A stretch of 64,000 nucleotides of DNA from Putridiphycobacter roseus (GCF_003234935.1 NZ_QKSB01000013.1:1-64000); one strand, 5' to 3'. Shown: positions 44,730 through 54,441, numbered from the stretch's first letter. Numbers and translations: made by a program. The notes: generated by a model from the letters alone, not told the origin.

Positions 44730-47450
44730 TTAGTTTTTTGCACCACCTAACCGTTCAAAGGCATACTTAAGACCAACTAAACCATATCGGCCAAGTGTAA
44801 GTGTGGTTTGTTGCTCATAAATGTTCTGCGTATAACTTTGACTTAAGCCAGTGTTTTGGTTCAGTAAATCGTTTCCAGATACAAATACTTGTAATTTTCT
44901 AGATTCCAAAAGGTTGAGTCCAATACTAAAATCGACAATTAATTGTTGTTTATTAGTGGTGAAGTCAGGATAAAAATAATGTTTTGCTTTTCCATTAATT
45001 ACCCATCTATCCTTAATGTTATAAGTAATGTCTCCATAGTAGTTATAGTTTTGAAAGTTGTTGTTAAAAGAAGCATTGTCTTTATACCGATTAAGGGAGT
45101 AGTTGTAAGCAAAACCACCTCTTAAGTCCCATGTTTTTTTACCAATATTTTCAATATTAATAGAAGGACTTAAAAGATATGTCGTGTATTCATCACGCAC
45201 ATTGTTTAAGTTTATTAATCCGTTAGAAATAGACGCGGTGTTCCCAAAATGAAACTTAGTTTTTATGGCATGAAGGGAAGACCCATAAACCAAAAATGAA
45301 CTGATGCTTCTTTCTGTGCCAAAGTTTTCTGGGATGATTTCCTGCACATAGTCCGCATTTAAATTTTGAGCATATACAATGTTGTTTTGCGTATACGAAC
45401 CGGTTAAATTAGCCATAAAAAAAGTGAAGTTAAACTGGTTGAACGTTCGGTATCTCAAATTTAAACTGTGTTCATATTCTGGCTCCAGGTTGATGTTTCC
45501 TAAGACTACCTGGGAAGGGTTCGTATTGTCTAGTAAAGGTTGTAATTGGTTTAGTGTTGGTGCATTGGTTGCCGTTTTATATTGTAACCTTAAGTTGCTT
45601 TTTTTATTTACATCCCAGTTGATAGTGGCTTTTGGCAATACATATTGGTACACTTTTGGTGTGGAGAATATTTCTGCTCCCGATAAATTTAACATTTCAT
45701 ATTTTGCTTCTATGGTTGTTTTCATGGTAGAGGAAATGTATTTATGTGCTACTGCAAAGTCTGAAGTTGCTTTCGTGTAAGCACCAGTAGCCGTTAATAA
45801 ATCATTGATTTTCTCTAAGCCATCTGTCAAATCATACACCTTTTTATCCCTAGATTCATTTTCTAATAAATAGTCGACATTAAATTCCAATAATTGATTG
45901 GTAGTTAATGGTTCCGACCAAACAAAATTCCCCTCTATGGCGCTAGTCTCTTGAATAGAGATTTGCTTTTGATTCGTTAAAAAAGAAATGGGAACACCTG
46001 AGTTATATAGGGTGTTTAAATATTCTAGACCAGTTTTTTGGTCATTATTTGTGTAGTCATAGGCTAATCCAAATCCAGTAAATCGACCTGGTTTAATGAA
46101 TTTCTTGCGGTAATTGATGTCTCCGCTGTATTCATAAGATAAAGTATTTTGACCAAGATCAGTATTAAAAGCACTGACAATATTTTGATCGTTACTTAAA
46201 TTTCCAGTATAATTTTTAGTTAAATAATCCGTATTGCTCCAGGCGCCATCTAAATCGATATTAAAAAAATGAGTGGAATCAAACTTTTGCTTTAGACTAA
46301 TACTACCTCTGTTGTTATAAGAAATGTTATTTTGAGTAGTTATTTCATTCGTATACACTGTAGAATCATTAAAATAAGTTTCTCGGTCTACAGTTTCATT
46401 ATATTCATTGTTAAAGTTATTAAAGAAAAAAGAAGAGGCCAATGTGGTTTGTTTGGTGGGGGTATAGTTAAAATTAAAACCTGTAGCGTTAGTATTTAAA
46501 AAACCATTTTCTACATCACCACCATTAACATTAATACCAGAATTGGATCGAGAAATACCACTCATACCGCTTTTAAAGTTGGAATAATCTGAAAAAGTAA
46601 AGCCAGTTTCATTGACATTGTTAGACATGCCAATGACTGATAATTGCCATTTTTTATGGAAATAATGTACATTTCCTTTCGTTTTGTGCCTTAAGGTCTG
46701 GTTGTTGGGTACTTGTGATCCACCACTTAATTCAATATTTCCGAAATACCCTTTTTTATGGTCTTCTTTTAATTTTAAATTAATGGTAGGGGATTCGCTC
46801 CCGTCGTCCACACCTGTAAATTGCGACATGTCTGACTTCTTGTCGAACACTTGAACTTTAGCAACTGCGTTTGCAGGCAGATTTTTTGTGGCAATTGTCA
46901 CATCTGATCCAAAAAACTTTTCGCCATCTACTAATACAGATTCTACTGTCTTCCCCTGTACTTTAATGGTACCATCTTCTTCAATTTCGACACCAGGTAA
47001 TTGCTTTAGTAAGTCTTCCACAACTTGGTGTTCTTTTACTTCAAAAGCTCTAGAATCGTATTCCACGGTATCTCCTTTAATTTGAATGGGTAGATAATGA
47101 CCACTAACCACTACCTCGTCAAGTATTTTAGCTATCAAGGTCAAGTCTCCTAAGTTTAAATCACTTGCATTTTCAAGTACATTTATATTTTTTTCAAATG
47201 GTTGGTAGCCGAAAAATGATGCTTTTATCAGGTATTCGCCAGCTTTGACATGGTTTAAATGAAACACACCATCTTTATTGGTGACAGAATAGGTTTTCAA
47301 AATAGAATCTTGAGCACCAATTAGCATTACGGATGCACCTACAATACTTTCTTTGTCAGTATTCATCAAGTGACCAGAGATTTTAGAAGATTGGCTATAT
47401 ACGAGAGATGCTACAAGTATACATGCAGTAGTAATAATACTTTTTATCAT
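44730..47450 (-). CDS. Outer-membrane beta-barrel protein with carboxypeptidase-like domain (TonB receptor-like)
   Basis: Large outer-membrane protein: signal peptide (1-19), carboxypeptidase-regulatory-like domain (about 22-104, SKISGHLMNTDKESIVGASV), a plug-like region (VVEDLLKQLPGVEIEEDGTI, then VKVQGKTVESVLVDGEKFFG, about 133-185) and a barrel rich in aromatic/Asn repeats to the C-terminus. This matches the OMP beta-barrel family related to TonB-dependent receptors. Transported ligand is unknown. It lies 18 bp downstream of a GLPGLI gene on the same strand, the usual pairing for this family. Confidence 0.87.
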   Translation of the reverse strand: MIKSIITTACILVASLVYSQSSKISGHLMNTDKESIVGASVMLIGAQDSILKTYSVTNKDGVFHLNHVKAGEYLIKASFFGYQPFEKNINVLENASDLNLGDLTLIAKILDEVVVSGHYLPIQIKGDTVEYDSRAFEVKEHQVVEDLLKQLPGVEIEEDGTIKVQGKTVESVLVDGEKFFGSDVTIATKNLPANAVAKVQVFDKKSDMSQFTGVDDGSESPTINLKLKEDHKKGYFGNIELSGGSQVPNNQTLRHKTKGNVHYFHKKWQLSVIGMSNNVNETGFTFSDYSNFKSGMSGISRSNSGINVNGGDVENGFLNTNATGFNFNYTPTKQTTLASSFFFNNFNNEYNETVDRETYFNDSTVYTNEITTQNNISYNNRGSISLKQKFDSTHFFNIDLDGAWSNTDYLTKNYTGNLSNDQNIVSAFNTDLGQNTLSYEYSGDINYRKKFIKPGRFTGFGLAYDYTNNDQKTGLEYLNTLYNSGVPISFLTNQKQISIQETSAIEGNFVWSEPLTTNQLLEFNVDYLLENESRDKKVYDLTDGLEKINDLLTATGAYTKATSDFAVAHKYISSTMKTTIEAKYEMLNLSGAEIFSTPKVYQYVLPKATINWDVNKKSNLRLQYKTATNAPTLNQLQPLLDNTNPSQVVLGNINLEPEYEHSLNLRYRTFNQFNFTFFMANLTGSYTQNNIVYAQNLNADYVQEIIPENFGTERSISSFLVYGSSLHAIKTKFHFGNTASISNGLINLNNVRDEYTTYLLSPSINIENIGKKTWDLRGGFAYNYSLNRYKDNASFNNNFQNYNYYGDITYNIKDRWVINGKAKHYFYPDFTTNKQQLIVDFSIGLNLLESRKLQVFVSGNDLLNQNTGLSQSYTQNIYEQQTTLTLGRYGLVGLKYAFERLGGAKN

Positions 47451-47468
47451 TGCTTATATTTTATATTA

Positions 47469-48245
47469 TTAATGTCTTCCTGGAGGTGGTCCACCAGGTC
47501 CGCCATGTCCCTTACCTTCAAATTGTTTTTTCATTTGTTCCATTTTCTTTTTGCGCATGGCGTCAAATTCTTCTTGTGTCACTACCTTCCCTTTGGTAGG
47601 AGCTTCAATTTCCCCTTTTTCTAGGTCACGCATTACTATTTTTGACAAGGATATTTCTTTTTCACCTTCATTTTCATTTAAATAAACAATAAGTCCAGGA
47701 AGACCACCATAACCATCTGGTCCTGATGAGACAGGTATTTCGGGTGTAAACCATACATAAATATTGGTAGAGTCGCCCGCTTTGGGAATGTATTCCGCTT
47801 TCATGCAGTTCATGTCACCAAATACTTTTGTCTCACTGGTAAACTTCCAATTGCTAAGGTTCAAAGTGTCTTTAATTAAAAAAACCTTATCCATAAATTC
47901 TTTTTTAGCGACTACTAATTGCGTTTCAATATTGGTGTAAATAATATCTCCAACTGGCGCCATTCTTTTCATCATTCTTTGCTGCCGTTCATCTTCTTGG
48001 TTAAAGTTACTTGCAGCAGTTTCTTCGGCAGGCATATTTTTATACATGGTTTCAGCACTTGTAAAGAGTAGTTGATTTTTCAGTTCCATAAATTCAGGAA
48101 CAAATTGTTTCATTCGTTCACCGCGTTCGCCAGCTGGCAAGTTAGCGTGCATGTTCACTTTGGTGTTGTAGATAATTTCTCCTGATACTTGACCGAAGCT
48201 GATGAATGAGCTGCTGGTCAATAGTAGGATTAATAATTGTTTCAT
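47469..48245 (-). CDS. GLPGLI family secreted protein
   Basis: The protein has a signal peptide (MKQLLILLLTSSSFISFGQ) and the family motif itself in PDGYGGLPGLIVYLN (about residues 182-190). Earlier blocks are VSGEIIYNTKVNMH, EFMELKNQLLFTSAETMYKN and VWFTPEIPVSSGP. The C-terminus ends in a Gly/Pro-rich tail (GKGHGGPGGPPPGRH). Family function is unknown; members are commonly encoded next to outer-membrane receptors, as here. Confidence 0.9.
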   Translation of the reverse strand: MKQLLILLLTSSSFISFGQVSGEIIYNTKVNMHANLPAGERGERMKQFVPEFMELKNQLLFTSAETMYKNMPAEETAASNFNQEDERQQRMMKRMAPVGDIIYTNIETQLVVAKKEFMDKVFLIKDTLNLSNWKFTSETKVFGDMNCMKAEYIPKAGDSTNIYVWFTPEIPVSSGPDGYGGLPGLIVYLNENEGEKEISLSKIVMRDLEKGEIEAPTKGKVVTQEEFDAMRKKKMEQMKKQFEGKGHGGPGGPPPGRH

Positions 48246-48334
48246 ATAGGTAGTTTTTCAATTTAGACTCATAAAATAAATAAAGGTTTAAACCCAAACA
48301 AAGAATTATTTAAAAATAAAATTGGGCCTAAAAA

Positions 48335-48361
48335 AAAAGGACGTATAGAATACGTCCTTTT
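48335..48361 (-). terminator. Terminator of sucD
   Basis: AAAAGGACGTAT (48335-48346) and ATACGTCCTTTT (48350-48361) form a 12-bp stem with a 3-nt loop; on the minus strand more T follows. Confidence 0.88.
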
Positions 48362-48383
48362 AAATAATATATAATAGTTGTAA

Positions 48384-49262
48384 TTAAGCAGTAACGCCTA
48401 ATACTTCAGCCATTTTTTTACCAATTTCTGCTGGAGAGTCAACCACGTGTACACCACAAGCTCTTAAGATTCTTTTCTTCGCTTCTGCTGTATCATCTTC
48501 ACCACCAACAATTGCACCTGCGTGACCCATTGTTCTTCCTGCTGGAGCAGTTACACCTGCTATAAATCCAACAACTGGCTTAGTTCCGTGTTCTTTGATC
48601 CATTCAGCAGCTTGCGCTTCTAAATTTCCTCCAATTTCACCAATCATTACGATTCCTTCAGTTTCATCATCTGCCATTAATAATTGAACAGCTTCTTTCG
48701 TTGTAGTTCCAATAATTGGATCTCCACCAATACCAATTGCAGTAGTGATACCCATACCAGCTTTTACTACTTGGTCAGCTGCTTCGTAAGTTAAAGTTCC
48801 AGATTTAGAAACGATACCAATTTTACCTTTTTTAAAGATAAATCCTGGCATAATTCCAACTTTAGCACCATCTGCAGTGATTACACCTGGACAGTTAGGT
48901 CCAATTAATGTAGTGTCATACTGACTAATGTATTCTTTTGCTATAATCATGTCTTTAACAGGAATTCCTTCCGTAATTGCAATAATTACCTTGATACCTG
49001 CATTAGCAGCTTCCATAATTGCATCAGCAGCAAATGCTGGCGGTACAAAAATAATAGAAACATCTGCTCCTGTTTTTTCTACGGCCTCAGCTACTGAATT
49101 AAATACTGGTCTGTCTAAGTGAGATTGTCCACCTTTTCCTGGTGTTACACCACCTACTACATTTGTTCCAAATTCAATCATTTGAGAAGCGTGAAAAGTT
49201 CCTTCACTACCTGTAAAACCTTGAACAATTACTTTTGAATTTTTATTTACTAATACTGACAT
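48384..49262 (-). CDS. sucD: Succinyl-CoA synthetase (ADP-forming) alpha subunit
   Basis: Citric-acid-cycle enzyme that makes succinate and ATP from succinyl-CoA; the alpha subunit binds CoA and carries the phosphohistidine. VQGFTGSEGTFHASQMIEFG is the CoA-binding start, GPNCPGVITADGAKVGIMPG follows, GTKPVVGFIAGVTAP precedes the catalytic His in GHAGAIVGG (about residue 248). Length 292 is standard. The beta subunit gene is not adjacent. A promoter and terminator flank it, so it is monocistronic. Confidence 0.97.
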   Translation of the reverse strand: MSVLVNKNSKVIVQGFTGSEGTFHASQMIEFGTNVVGGVTPGKGGQSHLDRPVFNSVAEAVEKTGADVSIIFVPPAFAADAIMEAANAGIKVIIAITEGIPVKDMIIAKEYISQYDTTLIGPNCPGVITADGAKVGIMPGFIFKKGKIGIVSKSGTLTYEAADQVVKAGMGITTAIGIGGDPIIGTTTKEAVQLLMADDETEGIVMIGEIGGNLEAQAAEWIKEHGTKPVVGFIAGVTAPAGRTMGHAGAIVGGEDDTAEAKKRILRACGVHVVDSPAEIGKKMAEVLGVTA

Positions 49263-49287
49263 TTTTAGACTTGTTTGATTTGGACTT

Positions 49288-49318
49288 CAAAAATATAGCT
49301 TTGATTTGTTTATAACAA
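49288..49318 (-). promoter_or_regulatory. Promoter of sucD
   Basis: On the minus strand TTG (49318-49316), a 20-nt spacer and TATTTTTG (49295-49288) match the Bacteroidota promoter; the start codon is 25 bp downstream. Confidence 0.7.
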
Positions 49319-49419
49319 GTCTTTTTTCTGTTTTTATTCACAATCTGAATTTTATTATCCGTTTACGCCGTTATATCACCAAAAATAGATACTGTCTATA
49401 TACATATAAGGGCATTCAA

Positions 49420-49451
49420 TTTGATATAATCTATCCTATTGCTTAAATTTG
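49420..49451 (+). promoter_or_regulatory. Promoter of dps
   Basis: TTTG (49420-49423), a 20-nt spacer and TAAATTTG (49444-49451) match the Bacteroidota promoter, 17 bp before the start codon. Confidence 0.75.
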
Positions 49452-49468
49452 TTCAAAACAATTAAGTC

Positions 49469-49939
49469 ATGAAAAATAAAATAGGATTAAACCAAGAAAA
49501 AGTACAAGAACTAAGTGAAAAACTAAACGATTTATTGGCGAACTACCAATTGTTTTATCAAAATGTGAGAGGTTTTCACTGGAATATTAAAGGAGAGAAA
49601 TTTTTTGAATTGCACATTAAATTCGAAGAGTTTTATGATGATGCTGTCCTTAAGGTAGATGAAATAGCAGAACGTATTTTAACCTTAGGTGGTACACCTT
49701 TACATAGAATGGAAGATTATCTGGAGATTTCAACCATCAAGTCGATTAAAAGTGACAATATAGGGAAGGAAGCAGTTGGCTATGTGATAGACAACTTTTC
49801 TACATTGATTCAAAAAGAACGGGTAATATTAGACTTGTCTGACCAAGCAGATGATGAAGGAACCAATAGTTTAATGAGTGATTATATCAGCCAAACAGAG
49901 AAAACCTTGTGGATGTTAAACGCTTACATGCGTTCCTAA
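49469..49939 (+). CDS. dps: Dps-like DNA-protecting ferritin
   Basis: Miniferritin that stores iron and protects DNA from oxidative stress. The ferroxidase signature is seen in VRGFHWNIKGEKFFELHIKF (His, His) and FYDDAVLKVDEIAERILTLG (Asp, Glu), with four-helix-bundle character throughout. Length 156 is typical. It is preceded by its own promoter and lies 60 bp upstream of mnmE. Confidence 0.94.
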   Translation: MKNKIGLNQEKVQELSEKLNDLLANYQLFYQNVRGFHWNIKGEKFFELHIKFEEFYDDAVLKVDEIAERILTLGGTPLHRMEDYLEISTIKSIKSDNIGKEAVGYVIDNFSTLIQKERVILDLSDQADDEGTNSLMSDYISQTEKTLWMLNAYMRS

Positions 49940-49999
49940 AAGAATTATTTGTTCAGGCTATTTCAAGTCCAATAAGTTGGTATATTTGGACTAATAATT

Positions 50000-51370
50000 A
50001 TGGCAAATCTTTCAGAAAATACAATATGCGCATTGTCTACCGCTCAAGGAATGGGAGCAATCGCAGTAATAAGAGTTTCAGGACCAAATGCTTTCCCAAT
50101 TGTGGAAAGCATTTTTTCTAAATCCCTATCCGATAAAAAATCGCATACCGCTCACTTTGGTGAAATCAGGTCGAATGATGCCGTGATCGACGAAGTGTTG
50201 GTAACCGTATTTAAAAACCCAACTTCTTTTACCGGAGAAGACAGTATTGAAATTGCTTGTCACGGTTCAGTATATATCCAACAGGAAATCATTCAATTGC
50301 TTATTGAAAAAGGTGCGCAAATGGCAAAGCCAGGTGAGTTTTCAATGCGTGCATTTATGAATGGTAAAATGGACCTTTCTCAAACCGAAGCTGTGGCGGA
50401 TTTAATTGCCTCTACCTCTAAAGCACAACATCAAGTGGCCATAAGCCAAATGCGTGGTGGTTTTAGTCAAGAAATTAAAGATTTACGCCAACAATTATTG
50501 GACTTTGCTTCCTTAATTGAATTGGAATTAGATTTTTCGGAGGAAGATGTTGAATTTGCCGACAGAAGTCAATTGGAAAATTTAATTAATACTATTCAAA
50601 AAGAGATTAAAGGATTAAAGCAATCTTTTAAACTGGGAAATGTGATTAAAAATGGCGTTCCTGTTGCTATTGTAGGTACGCCAAATTCGGGGAAATCGAC
50701 CTTATTGAATTCCTTATTGAACGAAGACAAAGCAATCGTCTCTAGCATTGCTGGGACTACTCGTGATTTTATTGAGGATGAAATTATGATCAATGACATT
50801 TCTTATCGTTTTATCGATACTGCTGGTATAAGGAAGACGGATGATGAAATTGAAAACATGGGCATCAAACGTTCATTTGAACAAGTAAAGAAGGCGGAGA
50901 TTGTTTTGCTAATTATCGATTTGGTTGAAAATACAGAAAGAGCCATTCTAGATGAGATTAATTTATTCAAAGGGCAAAATATCCAAAGTTTCCAAACTTT
51001 TATCCCTGTCTTTAACAAAATTGATCAAGTAGATTTAAAAGACTTTAAAAACATAGAAGGCAAAGGTGTATTCATTGCGGCCAAGCACAAAACGAACCAA
51101 GACCACTTAATGGATGCTTTAACGGCAGCAGTAGGTGCTTTAAAAGTCGAAAATCAAACCATTGTAACTAACATTCGTCACTTCGAAGCCTTGACCAATA
51201 GTTTAGATGCCATTAATAAGGTTGCAGAAGGATTGGAAATGCAAATCCCTGGGGATTTACTCGCTATGGACATCCGCCAAAGTTTACACCACTTGGGAGA
51301 AATCACAGGCTCAGTTACAAACGACGAATTATTAGGGAATATTTTTGCTAATTTCTGTATTGGAAAGTAA
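50000..51370 (+). CDS. mnmE: tRNA modification GTPase MnmE
   Basis: With MnmG it makes the carboxymethylaminomethyl group on U34 of several tRNAs. The N-terminal folate-binding domain (1-120: TICALSTAQGMGAIAVIRVSG, GEDSIEIACHG) is followed by helices and a GTPase domain (about 215-375) with GTPNSGKST, GTTRDFIEDE, DTAGI and NKID. The protein ends in the MnmE-type catalytic Cys motif (FCIGK). Length 456. A TATATTTG box at 49981-49988 may serve as a promoter element, giving a very short leader. Confidence 0.97.
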   Translation: MANLSENTICALSTAQGMGAIAVIRVSGPNAFPIVESIFSKSLSDKKSHTAHFGEIRSNDAVIDEVLVTVFKNPTSFTGEDSIEIACHGSVYIQQEIIQLLIEKGAQMAKPGEFSMRAFMNGKMDLSQTEAVADLIASTSKAQHQVAISQMRGGFSQEIKDLRQQLLDFASLIELELDFSEEDVEFADRSQLENLINTIQKEIKGLKQSFKLGNVIKNGVPVAIVGTPNSGKSTLLNSLLNEDKAIVSSIAGTTRDFIEDEIMINDISYRFIDTAGIRKTDDEIENMGIKRSFEQVKKAEIVLLIIDLVENTERAILDEINLFKGQNIQSFQTFIPVFNKIDQVDLKDFKNIEGKGVFIAAKHKTNQDHLMDALTAAVGALKVENQTIVTNIRHFEALTNSLDAINKVAEGLEMQIPGDLLAMDIRQSLHHLGEITGSVTNDELLGNIFANFCIGK

Positions 51371-51386
51371 GTTTGCTTTTGTGAAA

Positions 51387-51405
51387 TTAGGATAGTCTAT
51401 CCTAA
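51387..51405 (+). terminator. Weak hairpin after mnmE
   Basis: TTAGGATA (51387-51394) and TATCCTAA (51398-51405) form an 8-bp stem followed by GTTTT. The T-run is short. Confidence 0.4.
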
Positions 51406-51478
51406 GTTTTACACCAATAAATTGATGGTAATAAGGGAGTATGTCGGTTATCACTCGATTTGATTATATTTAGGGTGA

Positions 51479-52363
51479 ATGAAAGTGGCCTTTATCATTA
51501 ACAGTACAAGAAAATTGTCAAAATTTGCGACCAAAGTAATTGCATTGGTTGATGATTCAACTGAATTACAAGGTGAAAGTTACTATACACAAAGTACAAA
51601 GCATGCGATAGAAATAGCCAACCAAATAGCTTTTGATACCGATTTAATTGTAGCGGTAGGAGGAGATGGAACTTGTCATGAAGTAATCAATGGAATTGGT
51701 TTAAACCAATTGTCCAAAATAAAGTTAGCGGTGATTCCTATTGGAAGCGGAAATGATTTTTCGGGCCAATTGTTTATTAAATCACCAGAAGAATTCCTCT
51801 CAAAAATATTAAACAACTCATTTCAATTGGTGGATATCGGGATCGTAAAAACTGAGTCAAAAAAAACACTTTTTTTAAATGTGGCTGATATTGGATTTGG
51901 TGCAAAAGTAGTTGAGTTATTAAATCGACAAAGAAATAGAGGGTTAGGAGGGAAGGCATCTTATGCCATTGCAATTCTAAGGACCTTTTTTCTGCATAAA
52001 AAGGCCTATATTGAACTAACAGGAGATGATTTTGAATTCAAAGGCAAATTCTTAATGGTTGCATTTTGTAATGGGTCGACATTTGGACATGGATTGGTCA
52101 TTAACCCTGATGCAAAAATAAACAACAATAAGTTAAATATTACCGTCATTGGAAATGTCAGTGTTTTCGCTTATTTGTTAAATTTAAATCGATTAAAAAA
52201 AGGTGTGCGGATAAATCATCCCCAAGTTCATTATTTTGAGACAATTAATACAAACATTAAAATAAATGGAGAAAAGCAATGGATGGAAGCAGATGGAGAA
52301 TTGTTAGGGGCGAACGTGAATGCGATCAGTATTCAACCAAATGCCATTGAATTATTAAATTAA
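51479..52363 (+). CDS. Diacylglycerol/lipid kinase (YegS/DgkB type)
   Basis: Soluble lipid kinase of the diacylglycerol kinase catalytic family. AVGGDGTCHEVINGIG (about 59-74) is the nucleotide-binding GGDGT motif, followed by VIPIGSGNDFSGQ (about 82-94). The second domain has VADIGFGAKVVELLN and CNGSTFGHGLVINPDAKIN. Phospholipid turnover is likely, but the substrate is not shown. Length 294 is normal. A small membrane protein follows 33 bp downstream. Confidence 0.9.
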   Translation: MKVAFIINSTRKLSKFATKVIALVDDSTELQGESYYTQSTKHAIEIANQIAFDTDLIVAVGGDGTCHEVINGIGLNQLSKIKLAVIPIGSGNDFSGQLFIKSPEEFLSKILNNSFQLVDIGIVKTESKKTLFLNVADIGFGAKVVELLNRQRNRGLGGKASYAIAILRTFFLHKKAYIELTGDDFEFKGKFLMVAFCNGSTFGHGLVINPDAKINNNKLNITVIGNVSVFAYLLNLNRLKKGVRINHPQVHYFETINTNIKINGEKQWMEADGELLGANVNAISIQPNAIELLN

Positions 52364-52395
52364 GTAATTTTTCTATCATTAAATAATAAATCGAC

Positions 52396-52617
52396 ATGAG
52401 TCAAAAAGTTAAGTTCATCATTTTTAGTTTTATCATTGGGGGAGTGGTATCCGAAGGATTATTTATCATGACAAAAGGGAAAATTGAAATCAACTCCTTA
52501 TTGGTCATTATTCCAACTTACTTTATACTAAAAGCAAGAATGAATTGGATAGAAAGAAAAAGACCAAACAAGAAAGTTAATGTTGACAATGAAATTATTG
52601 ATGGTGATATTGACTAA
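52396..52617 (+). CDS. Small membrane protein of unknown function
   Basis: The 73-residue product has two hydrophobic segments (about 5-25 and 33-48) and a charged C-terminal tail (ERKRPNKKVNVDNEIIDGD). It follows the lipid kinase by 33 bp and is probably co-transcribed. I do not recognise a family, but composition and codon use look genuine. Confidence 0.6.
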   Translation: MSQKVKFIIFSFIIGGVVSEGLFIMTKGKIEINSLLVIIPTYFILKARMNWIERKRPNKKVNVDNEIIDGDID

Positions 52618-52641
52618 TTAAAATTTAGGAGCTTGCTTGCG

Positions 52642-53115
52642 TTAAAAATCAAAAGCACTATTGAACAACCGACTTTTATCATTGACGGTCTCTTCCATAC
52701 TGATCATACTTTCTGTTCTAATGATGCCATTTAGTGCATTTATTTTAAAGATGACCTTTTTCATGTGATTGGTGTCTTTACACCTAATTTTACAAAAAGC
52801 CCCAAATTGTCCTGTGGTAATATTTGCTACAGTGACCTCAGGTATTTTGATTAAGTCTTTCATTACTTTTTCCAAGCCTTTGGTCCGACTTAAAATGATA
52901 CCGATATAAGCTGTTAAATTATAACCAATGACCTGGTAGTCTATATTTACAGAAGCTCCTTTTATTACCCCTTTTTGCTCCATTTTTTTTATCCTTAAAT
53001 GAATGGTTGCAGGAGAAACATCAATCTGTTTGGCTATTTCTTTGTGTGTAATGTTAGCATTTTCAATTAATAAGGATAGAATCTGCTTGTCTGTTTTGTC
53101 GATTGTTCGAATCAT
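52642..53115 (-). CDS. Lrp/AsnC family transcriptional regulator
   Basis: Amino-acid-responsive regulator: N-terminal winged helix-turn-helix (about 8-60, THKEIAKQIDVSPATIHLRI) and a C-terminal ligand-binding RAM domain (about 70-150, YNLTAYIGIILSRT to VKFKINALNG). Length 157 is normal. It is divergent from the ammonium transporter gene, with two 18-nt direct repeats between them, which suggests that it controls itself and amtB. The ligand is unknown. Confidence 0.92.
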   Translation of the reverse strand: MIRTIDKTDKQILSLLIENANITHKEIAKQIDVSPATIHLRIKKMEQKGVIKGASVNIDYQVIGYNLTAYIGIILSRTKGLEKVMKDLIKIPEVTVANITTGQFGAFCKIRCKDTNHMKKVIFKINALNGIIRTESMISMEETVNDKSRLFNSAFDF

Positions 53116-53144
53116 GAGTGGGTAATGGTGGTAAAAATGAATTA

Positions 53145-53193
53145 TATTTTATAAAAGTATAAATATACTAAATTTTATTTTATAAAAGTGTAA
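53145..53193. promoter_or_regulatory. Two 18-nt direct repeats, candidate Lrp/AsnC operator
   Basis: TATTTTATAAAAGTATAA (53145-53162) and TATTTTATAAAAGTGTAA (53176-53193) differ at one base and are 31 bp apart, close to three helical turns. Each holds the palindrome TTTTATAAAA. They lie in the divergent region between the regulator and amtB. Confidence 0.65.
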
Positions 53194-53245
53194 TAACATG
53201 GCGGTCTACATTAGGTAATTTACATATTACTTATACTTGCACTAT

Positions 53246-54430
53246 ATGAATAATGCAGACATAGCATGGATGCTTACCGCAACATGTTTGGTTTTTTTTA
53301 TGACACCAGGACTTTCGTTTTTTTATGGTGGAATGGTGAGTAAGAAGAATATTATTAGCACCATGCTTCAGTCGTTTGTAGCTTTAGGTATTGTAACTAT
53401 CTGGTGGGTGTTAGTAGGTTTTAGCCTTTGTTTTGGTGATAGTGTTTATGGATTTATAGGTAGCCCAATGACATTTTTGGGGATGCGAGATGTTGGTTTA
53501 GCACCAAACGCATTACTAAGTCCAAATTTACCTATGATTTTGTTCGCTATGTTTCAGTTAAAATTTGCGGTAATCACCCCTGCGTTGATTACCGGAAGTT
53601 TTGCTGAGCGGATTAATTTTAAGGGGTATTTATTATTTATACTATTATTTTCAACTTTTATTTATGCACCATTATGTCACATGACTTGGCACCCGGATGG
53701 TTTGTTAAAGTTAGCAGGCGTACTCGATTATGCTGGGGGGACTGTTGTGCATATGTCGGCTGGTATTGCTGCTTTGACTGGAGCCATGGTTTTGGGTAGC
53801 AGAATTAACAAGACCAATCAACCCGTAAATATTCCATTTATTCTTTTAGGAACGGCTATGTTGTGGTTTGGCTGGTTTGGTTTTAATGCCGGATCGGCAT
53901 TCGGAGCCAATGGTGAAGCGGCCATGAGTTTTGCTACCACTACTTGTGCCAGTGCAGCAGCTATGGTAACCTGGGTTTTAATCGATTTATTTAAGGGAAG
54001 GAAAGTTTCGGCAGTTGGTACCTGTATTGGTGCTGTAGTCGGTCTTGTAGCCATTACACCCGCAGCTGGTTTTGTTACTGTTTTACAAAGCTTAATTATT
54101 GGTGTGCTTGGTGCCTGTTTGAGTTATGCAGCAATAGTTGTAAAAAACAAAACGAAATTAGACGACACCTTAGATGTATTTCCAACCCATGGAATTGCTG
54201 GAATCTTTGGCATGGTAGCAACCGCTGTTTTTGCAAAGGATGTAGGATTAATATATGGGGAGACAGAAACATTTATTGTGCATTTAGTGGCGCTTATAGT
54301 GGTGTTTGTTTCCGTGTTTTTTATCTCCTTTCTTCTTTATAAAATTACCAATAAATTGATTCCTATGCGAGTAAATAGGGACTTAGAAAACTTTGGTTTA
54401 GACCAAAGTCAACATAACGAACAATACTAA
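53246..54430 (+). CDS. amtB: Ammonium transporter
   Basis: Trimeric Amt-family channel for ammonium/ammonia in the inner membrane, with about eleven membrane segments. Signature blocks are MTPGLSFFYGGMVSKKN, FAVITPALITGSFAERI, DYAGGTVVHMSAGIAALTGA with the first pore His (about residue 169) and DVFPTHGIAGIFGM with the second. The frame is open from a TTG at 53237, but ATG 53246 is the better start. A TATACTTG element (53232-53239) resembles the -7 box. There is no glnB/PII gene next to it, though a small ORF follows. Confidence 0.95.
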   Translation: MNNADIAWMLTATCLVFFMTPGLSFFYGGMVSKKNIISTMLQSFVALGIVTIWWVLVGFSLCFGDSVYGFIGSPMTFLGMRDVGLAPNALLSPNLPMILFAMFQLKFAVITPALITGSFAERINFKGYLLFILLFSTFIYAPLCHMTWHPDGLLKLAGVLDYAGGTVVHMSAGIAALTGAMVLGSRINKTNQPVNIPFILLGTAMLWFGWFGFNAGSAFGANGEAAMSFATTTCASAAAMVTWVLIDLFKGRKVSAVGTCIGAVVGLVAITPAAGFVTVLQSLIIGVLGACLSYAAIVVKNKTKLDDTLDVFPTHGIAGIFGMVATAVFAKDVGLIYGETETFIVHLVALIVVFVSVFFISFLLYKITNKLIPMRVNRDLENFGLDQSQHNEQY

Positions 54431-54441
54431 ATAAATATAGC

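Noticed and set aside
44943..45780. Antisense ORFs inside the outer-membrane receptor gene
   Set aside because: They are shadows of the receptor reading frame without independent support.
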